A stretch of DNA of 37,408 bases from an uncultured Aquimarina sp. (GCA_937958985.1 CALGLV010000042.1:1-37408), one strand, 5' to 3'. Counted from the first letter of the stretch, positions 9,171-17,835 are shown. Notes: generated by a model not told the origin, from the letters alone. Program-made: numbers and translations.

Positions 9171-9578
9171 TTAATCAATTTGTAGGGTACGTAATCCGTT
9201 TTCCTCAATAATTATGTTAATACAGTGCGACTCTTCAGGGATAAGGTTGGGTATGCGTTCGCTCCATTCTATAAATAAGTGGTCGCCATTGTATTCGTAC
9301 TCTTCAAAGCCTATTGCATAAGCTTCGTCCTCATCTTCAATACGGTAAAAATCAAAGTGATAAATTATAGAATTATCACCTTCATATTCGTTTACCAATG
9401 AAAAGGTAGGACTAGAAACAGTATCTTCTACACCTAAAAAATCACAAATCGATTTGATGAGTGTTGTTTTACCAGCACCCATTTCACCATTAAACAAAAG
9501 TGTTTTGTGTGTCGTCTTGGCGATAATAAGTTTAGCTATTTCGTCTAAACCAGTGATATCGTACGAAACTGTAATCAT
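9171..9578 (-). CDS. tsaE: tRNA N6-threonylcarbamoyladenosine biosynthesis ATPase TsaE
   Basis: A 135-residue P-loop ATPase that works with TsaB and TsaD to make t6A37 on ANN-decoding tRNAs. Walker A is GEMGAGKTT (about residues 31-39). Family motifs follow: VSSPTFSLVNEYEG, YHFDFYRIEDEDEAYAIGFE and LFIEWSERI, which together are diagnostic. Length is normal. It starts 2 nt after the stop of the small gene upstream, suggesting one transcript. The partner genes tsaB and tsaD are not in the window. Confidence 0.95.
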   Translation of the reverse strand: MITVSYDITGLDEIAKLIIAKTTHKTLLFNGEMGAGKTTLIKSICDFLGVEDTVSSPTFSLVNEYEGDNSIIYHFDFYRIEDEDEAYAIGFEEYEYNGDHLFIEWSERIPNLIPEESHCINIIIEENGLRTLQID

Positions 9579-9580
9579 AA

Positions 9581-9823
9581 TTAATTTTCTGTATATAATT
9601 GTCCGCGGTGCGGTTTTAGAGCGTCTCTAACAATTTTCATTTGGCTCTTTAACACTACTAAAAAAGCACTGCTTAGTAATTCGTTGGTGTGGATTACACC
9701 AGTAATTTGAATCGGTAGTTTCTCTAACGAAGCATACTCTTTCAAATGTATTTCGTGATGAATTGCAGTTTGTTTTGCAGCAGGACCTCTAAAGTCCCAA
9801 ATCAATTTAATTTTATCTTCCAT
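9581..9823 (-). CDS. Small conserved-looking protein upstream of tsaE, function unknown
   Basis: An 80-residue soluble protein with no signal peptide or membrane segment. I do not recognise a family. It opens MEDKIKLIWDFRGPAAKQTA and ends with a basic segment around DALKPHRGQLY. The sequence has normal composition for a folded small protein, and it ends 2 nt before tsaE, which supports it being a real translated gene in that operon. A role linked to tsaE is only positional inference. Confidence 0.65.
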   Translation of the reverse strand: MEDKIKLIWDFRGPAAKQTAIHHEIHLKEYASLEKLPIQITGVIHTNELLSSAFLVVLKSQMKIVRDALKPHRGQLYTEN

Positions 9824-9960
9824 AAGCTAAAAAAACAAAGTTAATTCAAATTATTTTTCTCCATAAATTAATTGCAATATTTATATCGTCAGAGTATTAT
9901 CAATAAAGGCTTGTTAAAGCTACTAATATTATTATTTTTGTTGCAATTAATTAATGAGCT

Positions 9961-10833
9961 ATGGCGCTTAAATTTTCTGTTAGAATTATACTTTTAGTAA
10001 CTCTATTCTCAATATTCACTAGTTGTGAATTTTTTGAGCAATCGCCCGATGCAAAAATTATAGCTAAAGTACACGATATAAATTTATACGATTACGACCT
10101 TAAACAATTTAATTTGCCAAAAGGATTATCGGAAAAAGATAGTATTACTGTATTAATGGGGCATATAAACGATTGGGCAACCAAACAGTTAATTCTTCAT
10201 GAGGCTAAAAAGAATATGACGGAAAAAAAGCAAATTGAATACAATAATTTAGTTGAAGAATATCGATTAGATTTGTTTTCAAGTGCTTACGAAAATGCAT
10301 ACGTACAAAAAAACCTTAAAACGAGTATTAATAAATCAGAAATTGAACTTTATTATAAAAAATTTGAACAAAGCTTTTTATTGCAAGAAGATTTGGTACA
10401 AGTTCGTTATATTCAACTACCAGAAAAATATAAAAACCTATTTGCCACAAAGAATGCTTTTAAGCGTTTTAATGATGAAGATATAAAAGAGCTCAATAAA
10501 CTAAAGTTAAGCTTTATTGCATGCGATTTTAATTTAACAAAAAAATGGATTTTATTTGAGTCATTGTTAGAAAAAATGCCAAGTTTAAAGTCGTTTAAAA
10601 AAGAAAAAATAGTAACAAACGGTTATTTTTTAAACTACAGGTTTGATAATAACCGTTTTTTAATAAAATTTGAACGTATATTAAAAGCAGGTCAGCCAGC
10701 TCCTGTAGCTCACGTGGAAGAACGTATTAAGCAAATAATACTAAACAAGCGGAAAATAAAGTTGAAAAATCAGCTGGAGAAAGAAATAAGAAAGGATGCA
10801 TTACAAACCAAAGAATACCAAATTTTTGAATAA
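9961..10833 (+). CDS. SurA-like lipoprotein without PPIase domain
   Basis: A 290-residue lipoprotein: hydrophobic segment ILLVTLFSIF, then lipobox FTSC (about residues 19-22). The following region (KIIAKVHDINLYDYDLKQF, then a domain carrying DWATKQLILHEA) resembles the N-terminal helical domain of SurA/PpiC-type periplasmic chaperones, where the inhibitor/chaperone segment precedes the parvulin domain. No clear parvulin signature is seen. The second gene of this chaperone pair starts inside its last 38 nt, so the two are probably translationally coupled. A role as an envelope chaperone or an accessory of the SurA-like PPIase is inferred from architecture and context. Confidence 0.75.
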   Translation: MALKFSVRIILLVTLFSIFTSCEFFEQSPDAKIIAKVHDINLYDYDLKQFNLPKGLSEKDSITVLMGHINDWATKQLILHEAKKNMTEKKQIEYNNLVEEYRLDLFSSAYENAYVQKNLKTSINKSEIELYYKKFEQSFLLQEDLVQVRYIQLPEKYKNLFATKNAFKRFNDEDIKELNKLKLSFIACDFNLTKKWILFESLLEKMPSLKSFKKEKIVTNGYFLNYRFDNNRFLIKFERILKAGQPAPVAHVEERIKQIILNKRKIKLKNQLEKEIRKDALQTKEYQIFE

Positions 10834-12283
10834 ATCGACATTATTTTACACCACACTATTTTTTACAATAGTGACCACTTCAATTACTAATGCTCAGCAA
10901 AATAAGGGAGTAATAGATAGTGCTAAAGTTAAAACTTTAGTGGTTGCGGAGTCAATAGCTATCGATTCTGTAAAAGTAGCACCAATATCAAAATCTATTC
11001 GAAAAAAAATAGATGGAGTAGCAGCAGTAGTCGGTGACTTTATTGTTTTGGAGAGTGATATAGATAAAGCGCTAATAGATCTTAAAAGTCAAGATGTAGA
11101 TCTTACAGACGTATCGCGTTGCAATTTAGTAGGTCGTTTAATGGAGAATAAACTGTATACACACCATGCTATACAAGATAGTTTGCCTTTGCAAGAAAGT
11201 CAAGTTAGAGATCAGGTAAATCAACAATTAGCTTACATTAAACAAAATTTAGGATCTACAGAAAAGGTATTAGAGTTTTACAGAAAAGAGAGCTTAGATG
11301 AATTAGAAAAAGATTTATTTGATTTAGGTAAAGAAAGAAGACTTTCTTCTTTAATGCAACAATCGGTAGTTGATGAAGTAACAATAACTCCCGATGAAGT
11401 TAAAAGCTTTTTTAAGGGCATCCCCGTAGCGGAAAGGCCTTTAATTAGTACGGAAGTAGAGATTGCTCAGATAGTAGTTAAGCCAAAACCTGCTGTTAAG
11501 GAAGTAAATTATACTATAGATCGCCTTAATGAATTTAGAACAGATATTTTAGAGAATGGAGCCAGTTTTGCAACAAAGGCAGTATTGTATTCTCAAGATC
11601 CCGGTTCTAGATCTAGCGGTGGAAAATATACTATTAGTAGAAAAGATCCATTTGCAAAAGAATTTAAAGACAATGCATTTAGTTTGCAAGAAGGAGAAGT
11701 AAGTAAACCTTTTAAAACAGATTTTGGATATCATATTTTAACAGTAGATAAAATCAAAGGACAAAAAGTAGATGTACGTCATATATTATTGATCCCTGAA
11801 ATTACATCTGATGTTTTATCTAAATACAAAGCTGTTGCAGATTCTATTCAAAAAAATATTTTTGCAAATAAAATCACTTTCGATGAAGCGGCACGTTTAT
11901 ACAGTGACGATAAAAAAACAAAGGGAGATGGAGGTATATTAGTAAACCCTGTAACGCAGGATACTCGTTTCGAATTAACTAAAGTAGATCCTGTTTTGTA
12001 TAACCAAATATCTAATTTGGAAGAAGGAGAAGTTTCTGGAATTATACCTGAAACGGATCGAAAAGGAGAGAAGTCCTTTAAAATTATGACTATCACAAAG
12101 CGATACTCAGAGCATATCGCAGATTATGCTACGGATTATTTAAAAATAAGGGAATTAGCATTACAAGAAAAACAATTGAAAGCGGTGAAAAAGTGGCAAT
12201 CCGAAAAAATTGCTGAAACTTACGTTAAAATTAATGAATCTTACCAGAGTTGTGAGTTTGGCAATAACTGGGATAAAAATTAA
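10796..12283 (+). CDS. SurA-like periplasmic peptidyl-prolyl cis-trans isomerase with two parvulin domains
   Basis: A 495-residue exported chaperone/PPIase, probably assisting outer-membrane protein folding. An N-terminal signal peptide (hydrophobic core LFYTTLFFTIVTTSITNAQ) is followed by a SurA-type domain (KKIDGVAAVVGDFIVLESDI, with NKLYTHHAIQDS later). Two parvulin regions follow: the first contains FATKAVLYSQDPGSRSSGG and ends FGYHILTVDKIKGQ; the second starts DVRHILLIPE and contains FDEAARLYSDDKKTKGDGG. The ATG at 10796 overlaps the preceding gene by 38 nt. An alternative TTG at 10826 would put the start right at the upstream stop and still leave a usable signal peptide, so the N terminus is the least certain part. 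Confidence 0.9.
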   Translation: MHYKPKNTKFLNKSTLFYTTLFFTIVTTSITNAQQNKGVIDSAKVKTLVVAESIAIDSVKVAPISKSIRKKIDGVAAVVGDFIVLESDIDKALIDLKSQDVDLTDVSRCNLVGRLMENKLYTHHAIQDSLPLQESQVRDQVNQQLAYIKQNLGSTEKVLEFYRKESLDELEKDLFDLGKERRLSSLMQQSVVDEVTITPDEVKSFFKGIPVAERPLISTEVEIAQIVVKPKPAVKEVNYTIDRLNEFRTDILENGASFATKAVLYSQDPGSRSSGGKYTISRKDPFAKEFKDNAFSLQEGEVSKPFKTDFGYHILTVDKIKGQKVDVRHILLIPEITSDVLSKYKAVADSIQKNIFANKITFDEAARLYSDDKKTKGDGGILVNPVTQDTRFELTKVDPVLYNQISNLEEGEVSGIIPETDRKGEKSFKIMTITKRYSEHIADYATDYLKIRELALQEKQLKAVKKWQSEKIAETYVKINESYQSCEFGNNWDKN

Positions 12284-12288
12284 AACTA

Positions 12289-13245
12289 ATGTCAAACGAT
12301 GTAAAAGCAGTAGCGCAATTAGTTGAAAAGCATACCGCGTTAAAAAAAGAAATTTCTAAAGTTATAATTGGGCAAGAAGCTGTTGTAAATCAAATATTAT
12401 TAGCTGTTTTTTCTGGAGGGCATGCATTATTAATAGGTGTTCCCGGGTTGGCTAAAACCTTAATGGTTAATACGATTTCTAAAGCATTAGGGTTAGATTT
12501 TAAGCGTATTCAGTTTACGCCAGATTTAATGCCTAGTGATATATTAGGAAGTGAAATATTAGATGAGAACCGCCAGTTTAAGTTTATAAAAGGTCCTATA
12601 TTTTCAAACATAGTTTTGGCCGATGAAATAAACCGTACACCACCTAAAACTCAAGCAGCGCTTTTAGAAGCGATGCAAGAAAAATCGGTAACAGTAGCGG
12701 GAGTAAATTACCCATTATCTAAACCTTATTTTGTACTTGCGACTCAAAACCCTATTGAGCAAGAAGGAACATACCCTTTGCCAGAAGCTCAATTAGACCG
12801 TTTTATGTTTGCCATAAATTTAGACTATCCTACTTTTGAAGAGGAAGTTGCGGTAGTTAAAAGTACTACAGGAGATAAGGTTGCGGAAGTGAAAGCATTG
12901 TTTTCTGCAAATGAAATAACAGAGTATCAACAGTTAGTTCGACGTGTTCCTGTAGCAGATAATGTTATAGAGTATGCTGTTGGTTTGGTGGCTAAAACAA
13001 GGCCTAACTCTGAATATACGGGTGAGTTAGTTAAAAAATATATCGATTGGGGAGCTGGGCCTAGGGCTTCACAAAATTTAATAATAGCGGCAAAAGCACA
13101 TGCACTTATTAATGGCAAATTTTCCCCTGATATTGAAAATGTGCAAGCAGTGGCTACGGGTATTTTAAGACATCGAATTTTAAGAAATTATAAAGCAGAA
13201 GCGGAAAGAGTAAGTATAGAAGCTATTATTGAAAGTTTATTTTAG
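12289..13245 (+). CDS. MoxR family AAA+ ATPase
   Basis: A 318-residue cytoplasmic AAA+ ATPase of the MoxR class, which acts as a chaperone-like factor for metal-centre insertion or envelope complexes. Visible motifs: IIGQEAVVNQILLA at the start of the AAA domain, Walker A GVPGLAKT (residues 50-57), Walker B with VLADEINRTPPKTQAALLEA, sensor 1 in VLATQNPIEQEGTYPLPEAQ followed by LDRF, and the C-terminal lid GAGPRASQNLI. It starts 5 nt after the PPIase stop. The DUF58 and VWA partner genes that usually follow MoxR are not here; instead a small exported Cys-rich protein comes next, so its client is unknown. Confidence 0.93.
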   Translation: MSNDVKAVAQLVEKHTALKKEISKVIIGQEAVVNQILLAVFSGGHALLIGVPGLAKTLMVNTISKALGLDFKRIQFTPDLMPSDILGSEILDENRQFKFIKGPIFSNIVLADEINRTPPKTQAALLEAMQEKSVTVAGVNYPLSKPYFVLATQNPIEQEGTYPLPEAQLDRFMFAINLDYPTFEEEVAVVKSTTGDKVAEVKALFSANEITEYQQLVRRVPVADNVIEYAVGLVAKTRPNSEYTGELVKKYIDWGAGPRASQNLIIAAKAHALINGKFSPDIENVQAVATGILRHRILRNYKAEAERVSIEAIIESLF

Positions 13246-13271
13246 TAACTTCACATATAAACAAAAATATT

Positions 13272-13664
13272 ATGAAAAAAATAATTAGAATAATTGCACT
13301 GATTGCTATTGTGTTTAATATAAGCACAGCAATAGCTCAAGAAACGGAAGGTAGTAAGAATTTAAAAACAGAAAAAGCGGCTGTTAATGCAGATGAGCAA
13401 ACTGAAATAGAAGTGCCGAACAAATTTATTATTGATACATCAAGTAAAGCTATAGATAATAAAGAATGTGCTAAGGATTGTAAAAAAGCATGTTGTGCAT
13501 CTAAAACCTCTAAAGAAGGAGCAGCAGATGGAAAGGTAGCTTGTAAGCCAGGTTGTGAAAAAGCATGTTGCGCTACTACTGATGGCAGTAAGAAAAAGAA
13601 GTCTTGTTGTAAAAACAAAAAATCTTGCAAAAAAGTATCTAAGAAAACTCAAGGTTTCTCTTAG
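13272..13664 (+). CDS. Exported Cys/Lys-rich small protein, function unknown
   Basis: A 130-residue protein with a signal peptide (MKKIIRIIALIAIVFNISTA, cleavage near IAQ). I do not recognise a family. The C-terminal half has 11 cysteines: CAKDCKKACC, then CKPGCEKACC, then CCKNKKSC, giving a repeated C-x3-C-x3-CC pattern in a Lys-rich background. This could bind metal ions or form disulfides in the periplasm, but neither is shown by sequence alone. It lies 26 nt after the MoxR gene and is followed by a terminator at 13712-13745, so it probably ends the PPIase-MoxR transcript. Low-complexity composition means homology searches may be misleading. Confidence 0.7.
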   Translation: MKKIIRIIALIAIVFNISTAIAQETEGSKNLKTEKAAVNADEQTEIEVPNKFIIDTSSKAIDNKECAKDCKKACCASKTSKEGAADGKVACKPGCEKACCATTDGSKKKKSCCKNKKSCKKVSKKTQGFS

Positions 13665-13711
13665 AGCCGAAACTCACTTGTGTAAATGTATTTTATCACA
13701 ATTAATTATTT

Positions 13712-13745
13712 AAAAGGCTCACCTGTAAAGGTTGAGCCTTTTTTT
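13712..13745 (+). terminator. Rho-independent terminator after the Cys-rich gene
   Basis: Stem AAAAGGCTCA pairs with TGAGCCTTTT around a short loop that can extend the stem by CCT/AGG, followed by a T run. It lies 48 nt after the stop at 13664 and closes the PPIase-MoxR-Cys-rich unit. Confidence 0.8.
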
Positions 13746-13919
13746 GTGCTATATCAACCAGGTAAAATTTTGTTGGAAAGTAAGATATAACTGTAAATTC
13801 AAATAAAAGAATGCAAAAATAAATGTTTGAATATTTCAACTTGTTTTAAGCTAATTAACAATATCTAATTGTAGTGCGCCGTTATATGTTTACTATAGTA
13901 TAATTTAATGCAAGCACAA

Positions 13920-14663
13920 ATGAAACACATTTCAATAATTACAGCTACTATTTTAACGATAACAATTTCTTCTTGTGAAGAAAATGCTCAAGAGCTTTTG
14001 GATCAAAACGAAATTCCGATAGAACAAAATGAAACGGACAATGACCAAGAACCTGGTATTATCACAATAGTAGATAACTTAGATGAAAAGGAACCTTCCA
14101 AGGAAATAACAACAGATGACTTTAGCGGAAGTACGGGGACAGAAAAATCATCTTCGCTAGAAGAAATTACAAATGGAGATGGTGTTACTGTTAAAAAAGG
14201 AAGTACAAAAAATACGGTTGAGGTGGTTAATGTATATGGAAAGGATGTTATTGCGCCTGAATCCACAAATAAAGATTCGGTATCAATAGTAAATGATATT
14301 CAACGATTAGTTAATGAGCACAGAGCTACTGTTGATGAGAATAGCTTAACGATAGACGATTTTATGTCTAATTTAGCTTTGGAACATAGTAAAAATTTGG
14401 CAATGGGCTCTACATCATCTCATGGTGGTTTTGAAACGCGTCAAAATGCTGTTATATCACAGTTTACTAATGTTGGTCTTTTTGGAGAAAATATAGCTAC
14501 TAACCAAACCAATGGAAAAGGGGCGGTAACTCAGTGGTTAGAAAGTAAAAGGCACAGAGATAATATAGAGAATACGGCATACACACATACGGGTATTGGG
14601 ACTTACCAAAATCCAGAAACAGGTTCGATTTATTACACTCAGATTTTCGCACAAATTAACTAG
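13920..14663 (+). CDS. CAP-domain (SCP/PR-1-like) lipoprotein
   Basis: A 247-residue lipoprotein. The start is set at 13920 (MKHISIITATILTITISSC), which gives a proper lipobox; an upstream in-frame ATG at 13908 would add only four residues before it. After the Cys comes an acidic stretch (EENAQELLDQNEI), then a long Glu/Asp/Thr/Ser-rich linker of about 90 residues, then a CAP domain. Its landmarks are LVNEHR, FMSNLALEHSKNLA with the conserved His, SSHGGFETR, FGENIATN, WLESKRHRDNI and TGIGTYQNPETGSIYYTQIF. Bacterial CAP proteins are secreted with mostly unknown function. The gene is monocistronic, between two terminators. The acidic residues after the Cys could act as a surface-export signal, as reported for Bacteroidota lipoproteins. 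Confidence 0.85.
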   Translation: MKHISIITATILTITISSCEENAQELLDQNEIPIEQNETDNDQEPGIITIVDNLDEKEPSKEITTDDFSGSTGTEKSSSLEEITNGDGVTVKKGSTKNTVEVVNVYGKDVIAPESTNKDSVSIVNDIQRLVNEHRATVDENSLTIDDFMSNLALEHSKNLAMGSTSSHGGFETRQNAVISQFTNVGLFGENIATNQTNGKGAVTQWLESKRHRDNIENTAYTHTGIGTYQNPETGSIYYTQIFAQIN

Positions 14664-14794
14664 GCTTAGGTTAATTTAATATTGCTAAGTTTAGTAAGAT
14701 TGATGGTTTATCAGCTTTTTTAACCTAGTTGTACTTACAAAAAGTGTTGATTTTATAGGAGTTACAGTGTAATAGGGTTTTTGCTATTCAATAT

Positions 14795-14828
14795 AAAAGG
14801 TGTTGCCATTGCGGTAGTACCTTTTTTT
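14795..14828 (+). terminator. Rho-independent terminator after the CAP gene
   Basis: Stem AAAAGGTGTTGCC pairs with GGTAGTACCTTTT (13 bp including G-U pairs) around the loop ATTGC, followed by a T run. It lies between the CAP gene and rimO. Confidence 0.75.
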
Positions 14829-14898
14829 ATTTTTAGGTAGTTGATTTGTGTTTAGGAATTCATGCCTTCTTTATTTTAAACACTACAGTTATAAGTTG

Positions 14899-14906
14899 TA
14901 ACTTTG
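14899..14906 (+). promoter_or_regulatory. Bacteroidota-type -7 box upstream of rimO
   Basis: TAACTTTG matches the TAnnTTTG -7 consensus of the Bacteroidota primary sigma factor. No good TTG is seen at the matching -33 position. It would start a leader of about 18 nt, which contains AAGGGAG just before the ATG at 14931, an unusually strong Shine-Dalgarno sequence for this phylum. Confidence 0.5.
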
Positions 14907-14930
14907 CATCACTTTTAAAGAAAGGGAGTT

Positions 14931-16238
14931 ATGAGAACAAAGACTTTAAAAAAAAATAAGATAAATGTAGTTACCTTAGGTTGCTCCAAAAACGTATACG
15001 ATTCTGAAGTGCTAATGGGGCAGTTAAAAGCTAATGGCAAAGAAGTAGTACACGAGGAAGAAGGTAATATTGTAGTGATTAATACTTGCGGATTTATAGC
15101 TAATGCTAAAGAAGAATCTGTAAATACCATCTTGGAGTTTGTGCAGAAAAAGCAAGAAGGTGAAGTAGATAAAGTTTTTGTTACAGGGTGTCTTTCGGAA
15201 AGATACAAGCCAGATTTACAAAATGAAATCCCAGATGTTGATCAGTATTTTGGAACCACAGAGTTGCCACAGCTTTTAAAAGTACTTGAAGCAGATTACA
15301 AACACGAATTAATAGGAGAAAGACTAACGACGACTCCTAAAAATTATGCTTACTTAAAGATAGCCGAAGGCTGTGATCGCCCATGTTCTTTCTGTGCGAT
15401 ACCAATAATGAGAGGGAAGCATAAGTCTACCCCTATTGAAGATTTAGTGGTTGAGGCTGAAAAGTTAGCTGCAAATGGAGTAAAAGAATTAATTTTAATT
15501 GCTCAAGATTTAACTTATTACGGACTTGATATATACAAAGAACGTCAATTAGCACAGTTACTTAAAGCATTAGTGAAGGTTGATGGCATAGAGTGGATTA
15601 GGCTACATTATGCTTTTCCTACAGGTTTTCCAATGGAAGTTTTAGATTTAATGCGTGAGGAACCAAAAATATGTAATTACATAGATATTCCTTTGCAGCA
15701 CATCGCAGATCCTATTTTGAAATCAATGCGTCGTGGTACTACTAAAGCTAAAACAACTAAACTTTTAAAAGATTTTAGAGCAGCTGTTCCTGATATGACA
15801 ATACGTACAACGCTTATTGTAGGATATCCTGGAGAAACCCAAGAAGATTTTGAAACCTTAAGAGAATGGGTTAGGGAAATGCGTTTCGAACGTTTAGGAT
15901 GCTTTACTTATAGTCATGAAGAAAACACTCACGCCTATAACTTGGAAGATGATGTTCCAGAAGATGTTAAAATGGCAAGAGTGAATGAAATAATGGAGAT
16001 ACAATCTCAAATTTCATGGGAATTGAATCAACAAAAAATAGGACAAACTTTTAAATGTGTTATAGATCGTAAAGAAGGAGAGTATTTTATTGGACGAACT
16101 GAATTTGATTCGCCTGATGTGGATAATGAAGTTTTAATAAATGCAGCAGATCATTACCTTAAAACAGGTGAATATGTATCTATAAAAATTCATGAAGCAC
16201 ACGATTTCGATTTATTTGGAACACCAGTGGTTGGCTAA
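14931..16238 (+). CDS. rimO: Ribosomal protein S12 methylthiotransferase RimO
   Basis: A 435-residue radical SAM methylthiotransferase that modifies a conserved Asp of ribosomal protein S12. The N-terminal UPF0004 domain carries the three cluster cysteines in VTLGCSKNVYDSE, INTCGFI and VTGCLSERY. The radical SAM motif is CDRPCSFC, with C148, C152 and C155. The C-terminal TRAM domain runs to the end (GEYVSIKIHEAHDFDLFG). GCSKN with NVYDSEVLMGQL, and DFDLFG near the end, favour RimO over MiaB. The gene appears to be transcribed alone, with a hairpin downstream. Confidence 0.96.
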   Translation: MRTKTLKKNKINVVTLGCSKNVYDSEVLMGQLKANGKEVVHEEEGNIVVINTCGFIANAKEESVNTILEFVQKKQEGEVDKVFVTGCLSERYKPDLQNEIPDVDQYFGTTELPQLLKVLEADYKHELIGERLTTTPKNYAYLKIAEGCDRPCSFCAIPIMRGKHKSTPIEDLVVEAEKLAANGVKELILIAQDLTYYGLDIYKERQLAQLLKALVKVDGIEWIRLHYAFPTGFPMEVLDLMREEPKICNYIDIPLQHIADPILKSMRRGTTKAKTTKLLKDFRAAVPDMTIRTTLIVGYPGETQEDFETLREWVREMRFERLGCFTYSHEENTHAYNLEDDVPEDVKMARVNEIMEIQSQISWELNQQKIGQTFKCVIDRKEGEYFIGRTEFDSPDVDNEVLINAADHYLKTGEYVSIKIHEAHDFDLFGTPVVG

Positions 16239-16267
16239 TAGTAGTTGTTAAAAAAAGAATTTGATAT

Positions 16268-16315
16268 CAAATATATAAATACTATTGATCTTCAAATCAA
16301 TAATATTTATATTTG
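16268..16315 (+). terminator. Long imperfect AT-rich hairpin after rimO
   Basis: The left arm at 16268-16289 and right arm at 16296-16315 pair almost completely (ATCAATA core next to the loop, CAAATAT-like outer part) around a 6-nt loop. There is no clean T run after it, so it could be a terminator, an RNA-stability element or both. Confidence 0.45.
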
Positions 16316-16408
16316 AATTTAGTACAAATTTATTTAGAGCTATTACTGTTTATTTAATACACTTGTAAGTTTCAAAATAGCTACATTTGCAACCTATTTT
16401 ACAAATCT

Positions 16409-16933
16409 ATGTTTTCAGGTTTAAGAAAGAAGTCCATCTCAAAATCCATTGATTCGCAAATTAAAAAGCGCGAACCTTTTAATGGTGCTATTAAACTAAA
16501 AAGTTTAGGGGTGCTTATTGATGCACGAAAAGATGTTGATATTTTTTCGATTGTAAAATTAGCTGATAAAATTGGGGTGAAATCCAATCAGTTAAAAATT
16601 ATGGGTTACAAAGATCTTAAAGCAAATATTGAAGAAGATCACGTAGGGCAAACCAATTATTTTGATGAGAAAATGGTGAATTATACAGGTGGTTTTAAAT
16701 CAAAATCGCTTAATAATTTTGCAAATGAATCCTTTGATGTTTTAATTAATTTTTATGAAGAAGATCATAAAGTAATTAATTTAGTAGCAGCATCTTCAAA
16801 AGCCAAATTTAAAGTAGGCTTTGCAACAGTAGATAATAGAATTAATGATTTGGTGATAGGTACACCTGCTAATAACACAGATTTGTTTATTAAGGAATTA
16901 AAAAAATACCTAAAAATATTAAATATAATATGA
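16409..16933 (+). CDS. DUF6913-like protein coupled to dapA
   Basis: A 174-residue soluble protein starting MFSGLRKKSISKSIDSQIKK, with later blocks LGVLIDARKDVDIFSIVKLA, NYTGGFKSKSLNNFA, FDVLINFYEEDH and GTPANNTDLFIKELKKYL. I associate this with the Flavobacteriia-restricted DUF6913 family, whose function is unknown; this rests on memory of the family. There is no signal peptide. Its stop overlaps the dapA start (ATGA), so translation is coupled. Confidence 0.75.
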   Translation: MFSGLRKKSISKSIDSQIKKREPFNGAIKLKSLGVLIDARKDVDIFSIVKLADKIGVKSNQLKIMGYKDLKANIEEDHVGQTNYFDEKMVNYTGGFKSKSLNNFANESFDVLINFYEEDHKVINLVAASSKAKFKVGFATVDNRINDLVIGTPANNTDLFIKELKKYLKILNII

Positions 16934-17799
16934 ATCACTTTTTAATTGGAACAGGCGTAGCGCTAGTAACTCCATTTACTACTTCAGGAGCAATTGACTA
17001 TGATGGTCTTACTAAGTTAGTTAATTTTAACATAGAAGGCGGCGTAGAATATCTTGTAGTGCTAGGTACAACAGGAGAGTCGGTTACCTTATCACCCTCA
17101 GAAAAAAAGTTAGTAATAAATCATATTGTTAAGGTTAATAACAAAAGAGTTCCTTTAGTTCTTGGAGTTGGAGGAAACAACACAGCCGAAATTGCTGATC
17201 AAGCTTCAAAAGTAAATGCTGAAGATTTTCAAGCCCTACTTTCGGTAGTGCCGATGTATAATAAGCCTAGTCAAGAAGGGATATTTCAACATTACAAAGT
17301 AATAGCTGAAAATTCTAAACTACCTGTTTTAATATACAATGTTCCTGGTAGAACAGGAATAAATATGACTGCTGACACTACGCTTAGATTATCTCAATTA
17401 AATAATATAATTGGAATTAAAGAAGCTACAGGAGATATTACTCAAGTACTTAAAATTTTAAAAAACGCTCCAAAAGATTTTCTAGTAATTTCTGGAGATG
17501 ATATGCTTGCATTACCATTAGTAACTGCTGGTGGGCATGGAGTAATTACAGTAGTTGGGCAAGGATATCCAAAACAATTTTCTGAGATGATTCGCTTAGG
17601 CTTAAAATCTGAAAATAAAAAAGCTTACGATATTCATTACAGCTTAGTGGATATTACCGAATATGCTTTTGATGAAGGCAATCCGGTAGGGATTAAAGCT
17701 ATTTTGAGTGATTTAGGAGTGTGCGGAGCTACAGTGCGTTTGCCTTTAATGGAGGCAAGTAAAAGCTTAAAACAAAAAATAGCAGACTTTAAAGTTTAA
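16930..17799 (+). CDS. dapA: 4-hydroxy-tetrahydrodipicolinate synthase
   Basis: Condenses pyruvate with aspartate semialdehyde in the lysine/diaminopimelate pathway. It is 289 residues, normal for the family. Visible active-site elements: GTTGES (T47/T48 region), LIYNVPGRTG with Tyr136, and IGIKEATG with Schiff-base Lys164. SGDD follows in the substrate-binding region. It starts in a 4-nt ATGA overlap with the upstream DUF6913-like gene, an arrangement that suggests a shared transcript. Confidence 0.96.
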   Translation: MNHFLIGTGVALVTPFTTSGAIDYDGLTKLVNFNIEGGVEYLVVLGTTGESVTLSPSEKKLVINHIVKVNNKRVPLVLGVGGNNTAEIADQASKVNAEDFQALLSVVPMYNKPSQEGIFQHYKVIAENSKLPVLIYNVPGRTGINMTADTTLRLSQLNNIIGIKEATGDITQVLKILKNAPKDFLVISGDDMLALPLVTAGGHGVITVVGQGYPKQFSEMIRLGLKSENKKAYDIHYSLVDITEYAFDEGNPVGIKAILSDLGVCGATVRLPLMEASKSLKQKIADFKV

Positions 17800-17835
17800 A
17801 AATTATTGCTTTAAAGAATGTAAAATAACACTAGT

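Noticed and set aside
13337-13652. Two minus-strand frames rich in Phe/Leu opposite the Cys-rich gene
   Set aside because: They are the antisense of Lys/Cys-rich codons, which naturally reads as Phe/Leu/Ala; the plus-strand frame has a clean signal peptide and follows MoxR.
14003-14266. Minus-strand frame of 87 codons opposite the CAP gene
   Set aside because: It is the antisense of the acidic linker, reading as Ser/Phe-rich sequence with no domain or start support.
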